64,000 nt of DNA from Methylobacterium sp. PvR107 (GCF_017833295.1 NZ_JAFIBW010000001.1:1736001-1800000), one strand, 5' to 3'; counted from the first letter of the stretch, positions 45,747-55,646 are shown. Made by a program: numbers and translations. Notes: generated by a model not told the origin, from the letters alone.

Positions 45747-47959
45747 CCGACCGCCGTCTCCAACCTCGAGGATCAGCCTCCACCGTGCCATTGGACGAGA
45801 CAACATTTCCGACCGTGCTGCCCGCCGCCGGGCCTTCGGCAGAGGCCGGCTTGGCCACGGCCTCAGCCGGTTTCGGCCTGCCCTTCGAGGCGCCCCTGGC
45901 CATGCCGATCCAGGATCTGGCGCATTGGGATCCCGGGTCCGCCCGAAGGGCGGCACGCCCCGTGCGGGCACCGTGGCTGGCGCGCCTCGCGGTGTTCGGC
46001 GGCGCACTGGCGCTGACGGCCTACGGGGGTTGGCAGATGCTGGAGACGGTGTCGGTCTCGGGCAACCCGACCGGCCTGCAGCTCGTCTTGGTGGTCCTGT
46101 TCTGCCTGACCTTTTCGTGGATTACGCTCGCCTTCACCAGCGGGCTGCTCGGCTTCGTGATGCTGATGCGGCGCGAGCGAACCCCAGACCGTCCGGCCGC
46201 ACTGCGGACCCGGACCGCAATCCTGATGCCGGTCTACAACGAGGCAACGGCGCGGACCTTCGCGGGCATCGAGGCGATGCGTGAGGCCGTGGATGCAACG
46301 GGGCTCGGCCAGCATTTCGACTGGTTTGTGCTCTCCGATTCGACGCAGGCCGACGCCTGGATCGCCGAGGAACGCGCCTTCCTCGACCTGCGCGAACGCC
46401 TCGGGCCGGAGGCACGCCTCTACTACCGGCATCGTCCGAAGAACCATCACCGCAAGGCCGGCAACATCGGCGACTTCGTCACCCGCTGGGGTGGGCACTA
46501 CGACCACATGCTCGTTCTCGACGCCGACAGCCTGATGAGCGGTCCGGCGGTCGTCGCGCTTGCCGCCGCAATGGAGGCCGATCCCGATGCCGGCATCATC
46601 CAGACGCTGCCGCTGATCATCAACCGCAACACGCTGTTCGCCCGTCTTCAGCAATTCGCCGCCCGCATCTACGGACCGGTGATTGCCGCCGGGCTCAGCG
46701 CCTGGTCGGGTCGCGACGGGAATTACTGGGGCCACAACGCCATCATCCGCACCCGCGCCTTCGCGGAATCCTGCGGCCTGCCGGACCTCCTCGGCACGCC
46801 ACCGTTCGGGGGCCATATCCTGTCCCACGATTTCGTGGAGGCGGCGCTCATCCGCCGGGCCGGATGGGCGGTCTACATGCTTCATCGGCTGCCGGGTTCC
46901 TACGAGGAGAGTCCGCCCTCGCTGATCGACGTCGCGATCCGCGACCGTCGCTGGGCACAGGGCAATCTCCAGCACGCCCGGGTGATCGGCGCCGCCGGGC
47001 TGCATCCGGCAACGCGGCAGCATTTCGCCACGGGAATCGCCGGATACCTCGCGTCGCCGCTGTGGCTGCTGCAGCTGCTCGTCGGTATCCTGCTGGTCCT
47101 CCAGACGGCTACGGAGCGGCCCGACTATTTTGCTGGCGCCGGATTCTCGCCGGTCTTTCCGCGGTTCGACCCCGTCCGCGCGCTCCAGCTGTTCGGGCTG
47201 ACCATGGCGGTCCTGCTCGCGCCGAAGTTCCTGGGCCTGATCCTCGCTCTCCTCGACGGCCCGGTCCGGCGCGCCTGCGGGGGCGCCGGTCGGCTGGTGC
47301 TCTCGAGCCTCGTGGAAATCCTGCTCTCGGCGCTGGTCGCGCCCGTGGCGATGGTGATTCAGTCCGGCTCGGTCGTGAGCATCCTGCTCGGGCGCGACAC
47401 GGGCTGGAACCCGCAGCGCCGCGACGACGGCACGATCCCGCTGCGCGACATCATCGCCCGGCACCGCTGGCACATGGCGCTCGGCCTCGTGGCGGGGATC
47501 GCGGCGTTCGCGATCGCCACCTCGCTGTTCCTCTGGATGAGCCCCACGATCGTGGGCCTCGTCCTGGCGATTCCGATCTCCTGGGCGAGCGGCCAGGTCG
47601 GCCTTGGCCTGGCACTCAAGGACAAACGCCTTCTTGCCACCCCGGAAGAGGCGACGCCTCCGGAGATCGCCGTGCGTGCCGGCGCGCTGGCCGCGCGTAA
47701 TACCGCAAAGGGATACGACGAAGCCGACGCGCTGGCGGCGATCCATGCCGATCCCGATTTTGCGACCGCGCATGCGCGGATGCTGCCGATCGGCCGGCCA
47801 CGACCGCGCGGTGCGATCGATCCGGACCAGACGTTGGCCACCGCAAAGATCTGCGAGGCGGAGACGGTGAGTGAGGCGCAGGTTTGGTTGTCGCCCAAGG
47901 AGCGCATGGCGCTGCTGCACGACCGCGCGCTCGTCGACCGGCTGACCCGCCTGACCTAG
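45743..47959 (+). CDS. opgH: Glucans biosynthesis glucosyltransferase H
   Basis: OpgH is the inner-membrane glucosyltransferase that makes the linear beta-1,2 glucan backbone from UDP-glucose and secretes it. The 738-residue product has two N-terminal helices, a GT2 domain (AILMPVYNE, then LDADSLMSGPAVV as the D,D motif, and RRWAQGNLQHARV as the QxxRW-like motif) and a C-terminal block of helices. GTG 45743 gives a 4-base overlap with opgG; a GTG at 45722 is also in frame. Confidence 0.94.
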   Translation: MTDRRLQPRGSASTVPLDETTFPTVLPAAGPSAEAGLATASAGFGLPFEAPLAMPIQDLAHWDPGSARRAARPVRAPWLARLAVFGGALALTAYGGWQMLETVSVSGNPTGLQLVLVVLFCLTFSWITLAFTSGLLGFVMLMRRERTPDRPAALRTRTAILMPVYNEATARTFAGIEAMREAVDATGLGQHFDWFVLSDSTQADAWIAEERAFLDLRERLGPEARLYYRHRPKNHHRKAGNIGDFVTRWGGHYDHMLVLDADSLMSGPAVVALAAAMEADPDAGIIQTLPLIINRNTLFARLQQFAARIYGPVIAAGLSAWSGRDGNYWGHNAIIRTRAFAESCGLPDLLGTPPFGGHILSHDFVEAALIRRAGWAVYMLHRLPGSYEESPPSLIDVAIRDRRWAQGNLQHARVIGAAGLHPATRQHFATGIAGYLASPLWLLQLLVGILLVLQTATERPDYFAGAGFSPVFPRFDPVRALQLFGLTMAVLLAPKFLGLILALLDGPVRRACGGAGRLVLSSLVEILLSALVAPVAMVIQSGSVVSILLGRDTGWNPQRRDDGTIPLRDIIARHRWHMALGLVAGIAAFAIATSLFLWMSPTIVGLVLAIPISWASGQVGLGLALKDKRLLATPEEATPPEIAVRAGALAARNTAKGYDEADALAAIHADPDFATAHARMLPIGRPRPRGAIDPDQTLATAKICEAETVSEAQVWLSPKERMALLHDRALVDRLTRLT

Positions 47960-48240
47960 CGGACGGTCCTCGATCAACCATCTCAGCCGGCATCGGGCGA
48001 ACGGCTCGGCGCCCGGCCGCAGGCCCGAGGGCGCGGACGTGTGCCACGCGCCGGATCCGTGGTGGCTCGCTTCTGCCGCCGCGAACCCCTTCCTTGGGAT
48101 CTGGCTGGATTGCCGCCCGGAACCACGCGGCATGCTTGAGAGCTCCCAGGCGAGCCGCGGCGATGGTCGTCAGAAGCGATTAACCATTCGCGTCCTAGGC
48201 TCTGCCAGCCTTACCGCCAGCCGCTGATCGGACCTCCGCA

Positions 48241-48399
48241 ATGACGTTGCTGCTCGCGTTCCTGCTTGTGCCGCTCGCCGCGGCGATCGTCCTCGCCCGC
48301 GGCGAGCCGATCCGCACAATCAGCTGCCTCGGTGCGATGGGTGTCGGTTGCGTCATCGCCTGCTGGAGCGTGATGAGCCTGATCCGCCAGCGGGCCTGA
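48241..48399 (+). CDS. Small two-helix membrane protein (52 aa)
   Basis: The frame from the ATG at 48241 encodes MTLLLAFLLVPLAAAIVLAR, a short polar stretch (GEPIRTIS), a second hydrophobic helix (CLGAMGVGCVIACWSVMSL) and a basic end IRQRA. The hydrophobic design and GC-biased third positions suggest a real gene, but the ribosome binding site is weak and I do not know the family. It lies 281 bp after opgH. Confidence 0.5.
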   Translation: MTLLLAFLLVPLAAAIVLARGEPIRTISCLGAMGVGCVIACWSVMSLIRQRA

Positions 48400-48426
48400 A
48401 CCGAGCGGCCGGCCCGTCGCGGGCAG

Positions 48427-48651
48427 TCAGAGGAACCCCACCTGGCGCGTTCCGCCCGCCAGCGTGCGACCGGCCCGGGCTACAAGCTGGGAAAATGCCA
48501 GCGCGGCCGCCGTCGCCTGTGCACGGGATGGGAAGTTCCGCCGCGAGACGAGCACCGTCTCCGCGGTCTCGTTGACGAGAACCCAGGACCATCCCGACCG
48601 GCCGCTCTCGCGAATCTCGAATTGCACGGGATGCCTGCCTTCAAGCGACAT
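48427..48651 (-). CDS. Small protein resembling DUF1508/YegP
   Basis: The 74-residue product MSLEGRHPVQFEIRESGRSG then WSWVLVNETAETVLVSRRNF and SRAQATAAALAFSQLV has the shape of a DUF1508 unit: strand, Trp, strand, Ser-x-x-Tyr/Phe, then a helix. YegP-type proteins have unknown function. I chose ATG 48651; an upstream start at 48687 adds 12 residues. Confidence 0.6.
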   Translation of the reverse strand: MSLEGRHPVQFEIRESGRSGWSWVLVNETAETVLVSRRNFPSRAQATAAALAFSQLVARAGRTLAGGTRQVGFL

Positions 48652-49026
48652 GCAAGATGGGAACCTTGCGCCAGTCGATGACATCACGATGACACGATCA
48701 AACCAAGGTCAAGGCTCGGTCTGATCTGTGAATATCTGACGGTGATATGTTCTGGTTACACTCGATACAGCTCAGATGCGCTATCACCTGCTCAGTTCGT
48801 TGAATTGAACCGCGTTTATTGAAACCTGCCGTTGCGGAAACTGGGGCGGGACCTGCAGCGACGCGAGCTGATTGTCCACAAGATCCCGGTATGCGCGAGG
48901 TCGTGAAGGCTGCGGCGGATCTGCGCGACGGTCGGTGACCAGTTTGACGCGACCGCCTTGTTTCCGACGGCATGGCGGCTCAGGCAGAGCCTCGATCCAG
49001 CCGCCGCAGCCTTTGCCGGAGACCGC
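48652..49026. other. Divergent intergenic region before tex
   Basis: These 375 bases are locally less GC-rich (48,690-48,830) and hold the promoters for tex and the small minus-strand gene. No credible extra gene is seen. Confidence 0.45.
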
Positions 49027-51348
49027 ATGAAGCCCGTGAACGCGCTCATCGCCGAGGAACTCGGCGTCCGGGAAGCGCAGGTCGCCGCCGCAGTGGCGCT
49101 CCTCGACGGCGGGGCCACCGTCCCGTTCATCGCGCGCTACCGCAAAGAGAATACGGGCGGCCTCGACGACACCCAGCTGCGGGGCCTTGAGGAGCGGCTG
49201 TCCTATCTGCGCGACCTCACCGAGCGGCGCCGGGTCATCGTCGAGAGCATCACGGCGCAAGGCAAGATGAACCCGGCGCTCGCCGCGGCCCTCCAGGGCG
49301 CCGACACGAAGGCGCGGCTGGAAGATCTCTATCTGCCCTTCCGCCCGAAGCGGCGGTCGAAGGCTCAGACCGCCCGGGAGGCGGGGCTGGAGCCGTTGGC
49401 GCAGACCCTGCTGACACGGTCCGACAGGGCGCCCGAGCAAGAGGCCCGGCCGTTCGTCTCGATCGAACGCGGCGTACCGGATGTCGAGGCGGCGCTGGAG
49501 GGTGCCCGCGCGCTACTCGTGGAACGCTTCGCCGAGGATGCCGACCTCATCGGTCGTCTGCGGGCGGATTACTGGCGCGGCGGCCAGCTCGTCTCTACGG
49601 TTCGCAAGGGCAAGGCGACGGAAGGCGCGAAATTCTCGGATTATTTCGCCTGGAACGAGCGGATCGAACGGATGCCCTCGCACCGGATCCTGGCGATCTT
49701 CCGCGGCGAGCGCGAGGAGGTGCTGGACATCGCCTTCGCGGCCGAAGGCGAGGATTCACCCCCAGGCGCGCCCGGCCCATACGAACGCGCGATCTGCCAC
49801 CGTTTCGCAATCGCCGCACGCGGCCGTCCCGGTGACGCTTGGCTCCTCGAAACGGTCCGGACCGCGTGGCGGACCAAGATCCGGACCGGGATCAAGCAGG
49901 ACCTGCGCACCCGCCTGTTCGAGCGCGCCGAGGACGAGGCCGTGACGGTGTTCGCCGGCAATCTGCGCGACCTTCTCCTGGCTGCGCCGGCCGGCGGCCG
50001 CGCCACGATGGGGCTGGATCCGGGCTATCGGAACGGCGTGAAGGTCGCGGTGGCGGATTCGACGGGTCGGATCGTTGCCGTCGAGACCACTTACCCGCAC
50101 GAGCCGCAGCGCCGCTGGCGAGAAGCCGTCACGGCGCTCGGGCGGCTGTGCCGCCTCCACAAGGTCGAGCTGCTCGCCATCGGGAATGGCACGGCCTCCC
50201 GCGAGACCGAACGGCTTGCTGCGGAGATCATCGCCGATAATCCCGATCTCCAGCTCTCCAAGGTCTCGGTGTCCGAGGCCGGCGCCTCCATCTACTCGGC
50301 CTCCGAGATCGCCGCCCGCGAATTGCCCGAACTCGACGTGTCCCATCGAGGTGCCGCATCGATCGCCCGACGCCTCCAAGATCCCCTCGCCGAGCTGGTG
50401 AAGATCGACCCGAAATCGATCGGCGTGGGCCAGTATCAGCACGATGTCAGCGAGACGAAGCTGTCGCGCTCGCTTTCGGCGGTCGTAGAAGATGCCGTGA
50501 ACGCGGTCGGCGTCGACGTGAACACGGCCTCCCCGGCCCTGCTGGCCCAGGTGTCGGGCCTCGGCTCGTCTCTGGCTGCCCGGATCATCACGCACCGCGA
50601 CGCCAACGGCCCGTTCCGGTCACGAGCGGCGCTGAAATCCGTACCGGGCCTGGGCCCGAAAACCTTCGAGCTGGCAGCGGGATTCCTGCGGATCCAGGGC
50701 GGCGACGACCCGCTCGACGCCTCCGGCGTTCACCCCGAGGCCTATCCAATCGTGCGTCGTATCCTGCAGGCGACGAAGAGCGATATCCGGGTGCTGCTCG
50801 GCAATACGGCAGCGCTCGGCGGCCTCAACCCCGAGACCTTTGTGGACGCACGATTCGGCCTTCCCACCGTGCGCGACATCTTCGCCGAGTTGGAGAAGCC
50901 TGGCCGCGATCCGCGCCCAGCGTTTCGGACGGCCAGTTTCCAAGAGGGCGTCGAGACGATCGGCGATCTCAAGCCGGGCATGCAGCTCGAAGGCGTGGTC
51001 ACCAACGTGGCGGCGTTCGGCGCTTTCGTGGATATCGGGGTGCATCAGGACGGTCTGGTCCACATCTCGGCCATGGCACGCCGCCGGATCGCATCGCCTT
51101 CCGAGGTGGTCCGGGTCGGCGATGTCATCCGGGTCCTCGTGCTCGGCGTCGATGTTCCGCGCAAGCGCATCGCGCTGACGATGCGGCTCGACGATCCCGT
51201 CGAGCCGGCCGCGGGAACGCCGCGCTTGAATGAGGGCCGGACCGATCCGCGGCGGGATCGACCGGATGCGCGTGCGGACGCCGCGCCGAATGGACCGCTT
51301 GCCGAGGCGCTCCGGCGGGCCGCCGCCGCAGCGCCCCGGCGCCCGTGA
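49027..51348 (+). CDS. tex: Tex (YhgF) family RNA-binding transcription accessory protein
   Basis: The 773-residue protein follows the Tex architecture: N-terminal helical region (VNALIAEELGVREAQVAAAV, ATVPFIARYRKE), a YqgF/RNase H-like domain (TMGLDPGYRNGVKVAVAD), helix-hairpin-helix motifs (VNTASPALLAQVSGLGSSLA) and a C-terminal S1 domain (GMQLEGVVTNVAAFGAFVDI). Tex binds nucleic acids and affects transcription and stress tolerance. GGAGA precedes the ATG at 49027. The last 40 residues after the S1 domain are Arg/Pro-rich. Confidence 0.95.
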   Translation: MKPVNALIAEELGVREAQVAAAVALLDGGATVPFIARYRKENTGGLDDTQLRGLEERLSYLRDLTERRRVIVESITAQGKMNPALAAALQGADTKARLEDLYLPFRPKRRSKAQTAREAGLEPLAQTLLTRSDRAPEQEARPFVSIERGVPDVEAALEGARALLVERFAEDADLIGRLRADYWRGGQLVSTVRKGKATEGAKFSDYFAWNERIERMPSHRILAIFRGEREEVLDIAFAAEGEDSPPGAPGPYERAICHRFAIAARGRPGDAWLLETVRTAWRTKIRTGIKQDLRTRLFERAEDEAVTVFAGNLRDLLLAAPAGGRATMGLDPGYRNGVKVAVADSTGRIVAVETTYPHEPQRRWREAVTALGRLCRLHKVELLAIGNGTASRETERLAAEIIADNPDLQLSKVSVSEAGASIYSASEIAARELPELDVSHRGAASIARRLQDPLAELVKIDPKSIGVGQYQHDVSETKLSRSLSAVVEDAVNAVGVDVNTASPALLAQVSGLGSSLAARIITHRDANGPFRSRAALKSVPGLGPKTFELAAGFLRIQGGDDPLDASGVHPEAYPIVRRILQATKSDIRVLLGNTAALGGLNPETFVDARFGLPTVRDIFAELEKPGRDPRPAFRTASFQEGVETIGDLKPGMQLEGVVTNVAAFGAFVDIGVHQDGLVHISAMARRRIASPSEVVRVGDVIRVLVLGVDVPRKRIALTMRLDDPVEPAAGTPRLNEGRTDPRRDRPDARADAAPNGPLAEALRRAAAAAPRRP

Positions 51349-51374
51349 AGGCCGAACGACACAGCGCAAATGGA

Positions 51375-51401
51375 AACGGCCGGGGCGATGCCCCGGCCGT
51401 T
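51375..51401. terminator. Bidirectional terminator between tex and flagellin
   Basis: AACGGCCGGGGC (51375-51386) and its exact complement (51390-51401) form a 12-bp stem with a 3-nt loop. CCCGTTTTC follows on the plus strand, and TTTCCATTT on the minus strand, so it can serve both convergent genes. Confidence 0.85.
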
Positions 51402-51423
51402 CCCGTTTTCGACGATGCCGCTC

Positions 51424-52620
51424 TTAGCGAAGCAGCTGCAGGATGCCCTGCTGCGCCTGGTTGGCCAGCGACAGGGCCGAGATGCCCAGCGACTGCCGGG
51501 TGGTCAGGGCCTGCGAGTTGGCCGCCTCCTGGTTGAGATCGGCCGAGGTGAGGTTCGACGATCCGGTATCCAGGATGTTGATCAGGTTCTTGCTGAAGTC
51601 CTGACGGTTCTGCACCACCGAGAGGTTTGAACCGAAGGCCGACGCATCGGTGCGCAACTGGCTTGAGGCCGAGGTCAGCGTGTTCAACGTCGAGTTGATG
51701 TCGCTGTTCAGCAGGAAGTTACCCTGACCGACGTTCGCTCCCGAAGTGCTGGTGATGGCGCTCAGATTGAGACCAGCTGAGGTCTCGTCGGTCGCAGTCA
51801 CCTGCAGGTTCGAATTGCCCTTCGGATTGAAATTGATCGTCAGATTGTTGTTGGTGCCTTTTCCGGCGATCAGGTTCGTTCCGTTGAAGCTGGAGTCCTG
51901 AGCGAGCTGATCGATCTGCGTCAGCAGGCTGTTGTACTGCTGGGCAAGACTGTTGCGAGCCGACACGCCCGACACGCTCAGGTCGGCGCTTTGAGCGACC
52001 GAGGCGGCGGTAGCGCCGGTAGTTCCATACGTTGTGCCGGCAGCAGAGTTTCCTGCGAAACCGAGCGTCGTTTGGTCAGTCGACGTCTTGAACTCGACGT
52101 CAGCCTGGGCATTCATCACGATCTTCGTGCCGGTCGTGTCCTTCGTGAAGCTACCGGCACCTACAGCCGTGTTGAGCTTGGTGATGGCCTGGTCGATCGA
52201 GTCAGTGGTGGCCAGTGCTGCGGTCTTCAGGCTGCCGTTGACGTACATCGACACCGTGGTGGCGGTGGCCGTGCTGTAGGTGGTCGAAGCGGTACCCGTG
52301 GTGGTGATCTGCGTCGACAGCGCCTGGTTGGCGACCGACTTCGCCTGATCGACCAGCTTCTGGATCGAGGTGATGCCCTGGTTGGCCGCCTGGATCGCCT
52401 GGACGCCATTGGAGATGCCGTCGAGAAGATTCCCCAGGTCGCCGGACCGCTGGCTGAGGGATTGAGAGGTGAAGAAGCTGACGGGGTTATCGAGCGCCGA
52501 CGAGACTTTTAGGCCGGTCGAGAGCCGGTTCTGCGTGGTCGCGGTCAGAGACGCCGTGTCCTGCAGGGAGAGCAGGTTCTGACGGGTGGCAGCAGTGAGA
52601 GTAACACCAGACATAGACAC
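51424..52620 (-). CDS. Flagellin
   Basis: The 398-residue product is the filament subunit. The conserved N-terminal D0/D1 helices (TAATRQNLLSLQDTASLTA, TQNRLSTGLKVSSALDNP) and C-terminal D1/D0 helices (FGSNLSVVQNRQDFSKNLIN to LANQAQQGILQLLR) enclose a Thr/Ser/Ala-rich variable domain with no cysteines. That domain has many potential O-glycosylation sites. AAGGA precedes the ATG. The adjacent glycosyltransferase gene on the same strand suggests the protein is glycosylated. No other flagellar structural genes are in the window. Confidence 0.93.
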   Translation of the reverse strand: MSMSGVTLTAATRQNLLSLQDTASLTATTQNRLSTGLKVSSALDNPVSFFTSQSLSQRSGDLGNLLDGISNGVQAIQAANQGITSIQKLVDQAKSVANQALSTQITTTGTASTTYSTATATTVSMYVNGSLKTAALATTDSIDQAITKLNTAVGAGSFTKDTTGTKIVMNAQADVEFKTSTDQTTLGFAGNSAAGTTYGTTGATAASVAQSADLSVSGVSARNSLAQQYNSLLTQIDQLAQDSSFNGTNLIAGKGTNNNLTINFNPKGNSNLQVTATDETSAGLNLSAITSTSGANVGQGNFLLNSDINSTLNTLTSASSQLRTDASAFGSNLSVVQNRQDFSKNLINILDTGSSNLTSADLNQEAANSQALTTRQSLGISALSLANQAQQGILQLLR

Positions 52621-52973
52621 GATCCTTTTGATCGGGGAGCCGTCTTATTGGCGGCCAAACTGTTTTACCCTCCCTGGATTTCCGAGATCTTAATGCGATG
52701 CTCGAATGCTCGAGAGCTGAAGAACAAAATTAACAATTGCCTACGAAAAATACTAAGATGCTGCCTCGGCATCGACTGCGTCCCGCCGGGAGCACCTCGT
52801 TGCGCTCGTGTGTCCGACTCGCGCGTGCCTCTGCACGAGCGCGCCGTGCGGGTTGGTGCTTCCGGCCAAGCTCGCGCCGTGCCGTAAGCAGCGCCAAGCC
52901 CAGCTATCTACTCAGCCCGCCAGATCCTATCGCGCAAAGTCGTGGTCTACGCGCGAGACCGCGGCTCCGCTTT
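52621..52973. other. Intergenic region between glycosyltransferase and flagellin
   Basis: These 353 bases lie between two minus-strand genes and should hold the flagellin promoter and leader. The part near 52,660-52,760 is relatively AT-rich. No gene is credible. I could not fix a sigma-28 or sigma-54 promoter with confidence. Confidence 0.45.
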
Positions 52974-55130
52974 TCAGACGTTGCTTCCCGAGAGCCAAGT
53001 CCGCCACATTCCTCGGAAGGCATCGCCGACGTCCCGGGCTAGGCCGCGATGATCCATGAGCGGGCTTGACCGCATGCGCTCGCGCAGACCGTGCCGTATA
53101 GATCGCAGACGGTCGCGGTCGCGGCACAGATCTTCAGCGATCGCCACATAGGAATCGGCATCGTCGGCGATGAGCTCCGGAAGGCCGATTGCCGTGAGAA
53201 CCAGTACCCCGTGCCGCGCGACGGCGTGCCGACCACGTAGTGCCACAATGGGCACGCCCATCGACAAGGTATCGAAGCTCGTGGTGCCGCCATTATAAGG
53301 ATAAGGATCGAGCGCCACGTCCACTCGATTATAGAGCTCGTAGTACCCGCTGTTGACGCGCGGCTGATAAACAATTCGATCCATCGGCATGCCGGCCTTC
53401 GTCATGCGGTCATCGACGGTCCGCCGGACATCAGCATTCTCGATATCGCCGACGACCATGAACAACCGGGCATTAGGCACGGCGGACAGGATCCGCGACC
53501 AAGTTTGCAGCGCCTCGTCACTAATCTTGGTCAGCCGGTTGAAGCAGCCGAACGTCACATATCCGGCCTCCTCGAACGGTGCTCGGTCCCGTACCGGCGG
53601 AAGTTCACCGGGCCCCTCATAGGTCACCCAGACCTTAGGCAGCCGCCAGAGGCGCTCAGAGTGCAATGCCTCGGTGAGGCCGGGTGGGTCCGTGATAGCA
53701 TCGGAGAAGCGGTAATCGATCGCGGCAAGGCCGGTCGTCGCCGGATGCCCGATCCAGGAAACCTGGATCGGCGCCGGTTTCCGCCCGAATACGAACAGGC
53801 GGTTGCCCGCGCTGTGACCCGACAGGTCAACAAGGATGTCGATCCGATCGCGCTCGATCAAGTCGGCCGCCTCGTCGTCGTCGAGGCCGAAGATGTTGTG
53901 CCACGCGTCGAACAATGGGCGCAGCCGGGCCGAAACCGCATCCTCGACCGGATGCGTCATGTAAGCGACCACATGGAGCTGCTGACTGTCGACCGCCTGC
54001 AGGTAGGGCTCGAAGAAACGGACCAGAGCGTGGTTGCAGAGGTCCCCCGAGACGAAGCCGACGCGCAGGGGACGATCCGGGTCACGATCGTTGGCGAAAG
54101 GCCGGCGGCGCAGGAGCGGATCCGCGAAGCGGCGGCCATAGGCGAACGCGTCGGCGGCATAGTCTTCCGGCGGGACCTCAGCGGAATAGAGCTTGGCGAA
54201 TAAGCGGTTCGAGGCGACGAGCAGCCTCGACGGATCCAGGGCCAGCGCCTTGTCGAAAGCTTCAACCGCCTCGCCCAGACGACCAAGCGCGAGCAGGGCG
54301 CTGCCGCGATTGCTGTACGCTACGGCATTGGTCGCATCGAGGGCGATCGCCCGCGAGGCGTGCCGGAGCGCGTCGCCAAACCGGAAGCGGCGCTGATAGA
54401 CCCCCGCGATGTTGGCATGGGCCATCGCGAGGTCATCGTCGATCTCCAGTGCTTTTTCCAAAGCGGAGATGGCGCCGTCGTGATCGCCTCGATTGATCAG
54501 AACGGTGCTGAGGCCATTGAAGAATAGCGGGTTCTGCGGCTCGCGCAGGAGCGCGATCCCGATCAGATCGGAGGCGCGTTCTAGCCTGTTCGTGAGTGCG
54601 GCAATCACTCCTGCGAGATATGTGGCGTGGCTGTGGTGGTCGTCGAGGAGGATGATGAGATCGAGCAGCGCCTCTGCCTCTTCCCATTTCTCCAATTGAA
54701 AGCGCCCCTCCGCCGCCGCGAAGGTGTGAGCGACAAAGGCCTTCGTGAGCGGCCGCGCCTCGGGGCCGAAATTCTGCGCCTTGTAGCGCTCCAGGATCGC
54801 GCGCGCGTCGGGCAGCCGCTCGGCGGCGAGCAAAGCCGAGGCCAGTGCGATCCAGTGCGCCGGCTTGTCGGGCGCTCCCCGAAGCGCCGTGACAAAGTGC
54901 GTGACGGCCTTCTCCGGCGCGGTCGCAGCGAGGAGCTGGCCCAACTCGTAATGCGCCTCCGGATGATTCGGCTCAGCACCGAGCACCCGGCTCAGACTGG
55001 CGCGCGCCCGCTCGGAGCGACCGGCCGCCCGGTGATCGCGGGCTTTCGCGAGACAGCGCTGTGCCAGACCGGATGATTCCGATCGGCCACCCCGCCCACT
55101 GTGATGATCGAGCATGACCTGAGCCCTCAT
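52974..55130 (-). CDS. TPR protein with GT41 (O-GlcNAc transferase/SPINDLY-like) domain, probable flagellin glycosyltransferase
   Basis: The 718-residue cytoplasmic protein has TPR repeats at about residues 25-310 (for example AYSNRGSALLALGRLGEAVE) and a GT41 domain from about 355 (LRVGFVSGDLCNHALVRFF). H367 corresponds to the conserved His of O-GlcNAc transferases, K535 in NRLTKIS to the nucleotide-contacting Lys, and PYPYNGGTTSFDTLSMGVP at 609-627 to the donor-binding motif. The usual ASR loop reads VARHG, a variant. Caulobacter FlmG, which glycosylates flagellins directly, has the same TPR-GT41 plan. This gene lies 353 bp upstream of a flagellin gene. ATG 55115, behind GAGGG, may be the true start. 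The target and sugar are inference. Confidence 0.85.
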   Translation of the reverse strand: MRAQVMLDHHSGRGGRSESSGLAQRCLAKARDHRAAGRSERARASLSRVLGAEPNHPEAHYELGQLLAATAPEKAVTHFVTALRGAPDKPAHWIALASALLAAERLPDARAILERYKAQNFGPEARPLTKAFVAHTFAAAEGRFQLEKWEEAEALLDLIILLDDHHSHATYLAGVIAALTNRLERASDLIGIALLREPQNPLFFNGLSTVLINRGDHDGAISALEKALEIDDDLAMAHANIAGVYQRRFRFGDALRHASRAIALDATNAVAYSNRGSALLALGRLGEAVEAFDKALALDPSRLLVASNRLFAKLYSAEVPPEDYAADAFAYGRRFADPLLRRRPFANDRDPDRPLRVGFVSGDLCNHALVRFFEPYLQAVDSQQLHVVAYMTHPVEDAVSARLRPLFDAWHNIFGLDDDEAADLIERDRIDILVDLSGHSAGNRLFVFGRKPAPIQVSWIGHPATTGLAAIDYRFSDAITDPPGLTEALHSERLWRLPKVWVTYEGPGELPPVRDRAPFEEAGYVTFGCFNRLTKISDEALQTWSRILSAVPNARLFMVVGDIENADVRRTVDDRMTKAGMPMDRIVYQPRVNSGYYELYNRVDVALDPYPYNGGTTSFDTLSMGVPIVALRGRHAVARHGVLVLTAIGLPELIADDADSYVAIAEDLCRDRDRLRSIRHGLRERMRSSPLMDHRGLARDVGDAFRGMWRTWLSGSNV

Positions 55131-55418
55131 GTGCCCAGGACCGTCGCCAAACCAGGGTTAAGGACGAGTAAAATTACCCGCGACTTACTGCTCAACGGCG
55201 CCGCTTTGACAGCGCCTTCGTGCATTCACTGAGCGTGAGATTGGCGCGATACGGTCGATCCGCGACATCGAACGGTCAAAACGCTTTCCTTCGTCGGCGC
55301 GGATGCGCGCCGACGCTGCGTGTCATTTGAGGCGTCGGGCCGCCGGCTCGCATATGCCTCGCCGCGCTCGTTACGGGCCGGAATCGCGGACACATCGCCG
55401 TCCAGAACAGGACCGACG

Positions 55419-55646
55419 TTACTCCATGGTCTCCACAGGTGCGGCGCCGAGCGCCTCCAGCCGCACACGATTTAGAATCCGCTGCCGGACCTGCGGTTCG
55501 GTTACAGTGTTCCACAGGTGAAGCAGCTCACACGTCATGCCGGATTCGGGAGCCTCGCCGTCAGGCAAGTAGAACACCTCGACGCGGCAGCCAATCACGG
55601 CCGCGATCTCGCCCAAGCGTCTGGCAGCGCTATCACTGGCGGCCAT
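55419..55646 (-). CDS. Small hypothetical protein (75 aa)
   Basis: The product MAASDSAARRLGEIAAVIGC has a helical start, a short strand region (RVEVFYLP), an acidic linker, and a helical end (CELLHLWNTVTEPQVRQRIL). The LLHLWNTVTEPQVRQRIL segment resembles a helical motif common at the C-terminus of small proteins near regulators in Methylobacterium (recollection only). No clear ribosome binding site. Function unknown. Confidence 0.5.
   Translation of the reverse strand: MAASDSAARRLGEIAAVIGCRVEVFYLPDGEAPESGMTCELLHLWNTVTEPQVRQRILNRVRLEALGAAPVETME

Noticed and set aside
45863..48133. A 756-residue frame on the minus strand
   Set aside because: It is antisense to opgH, which has clear family motifs; the opposite frame has none.
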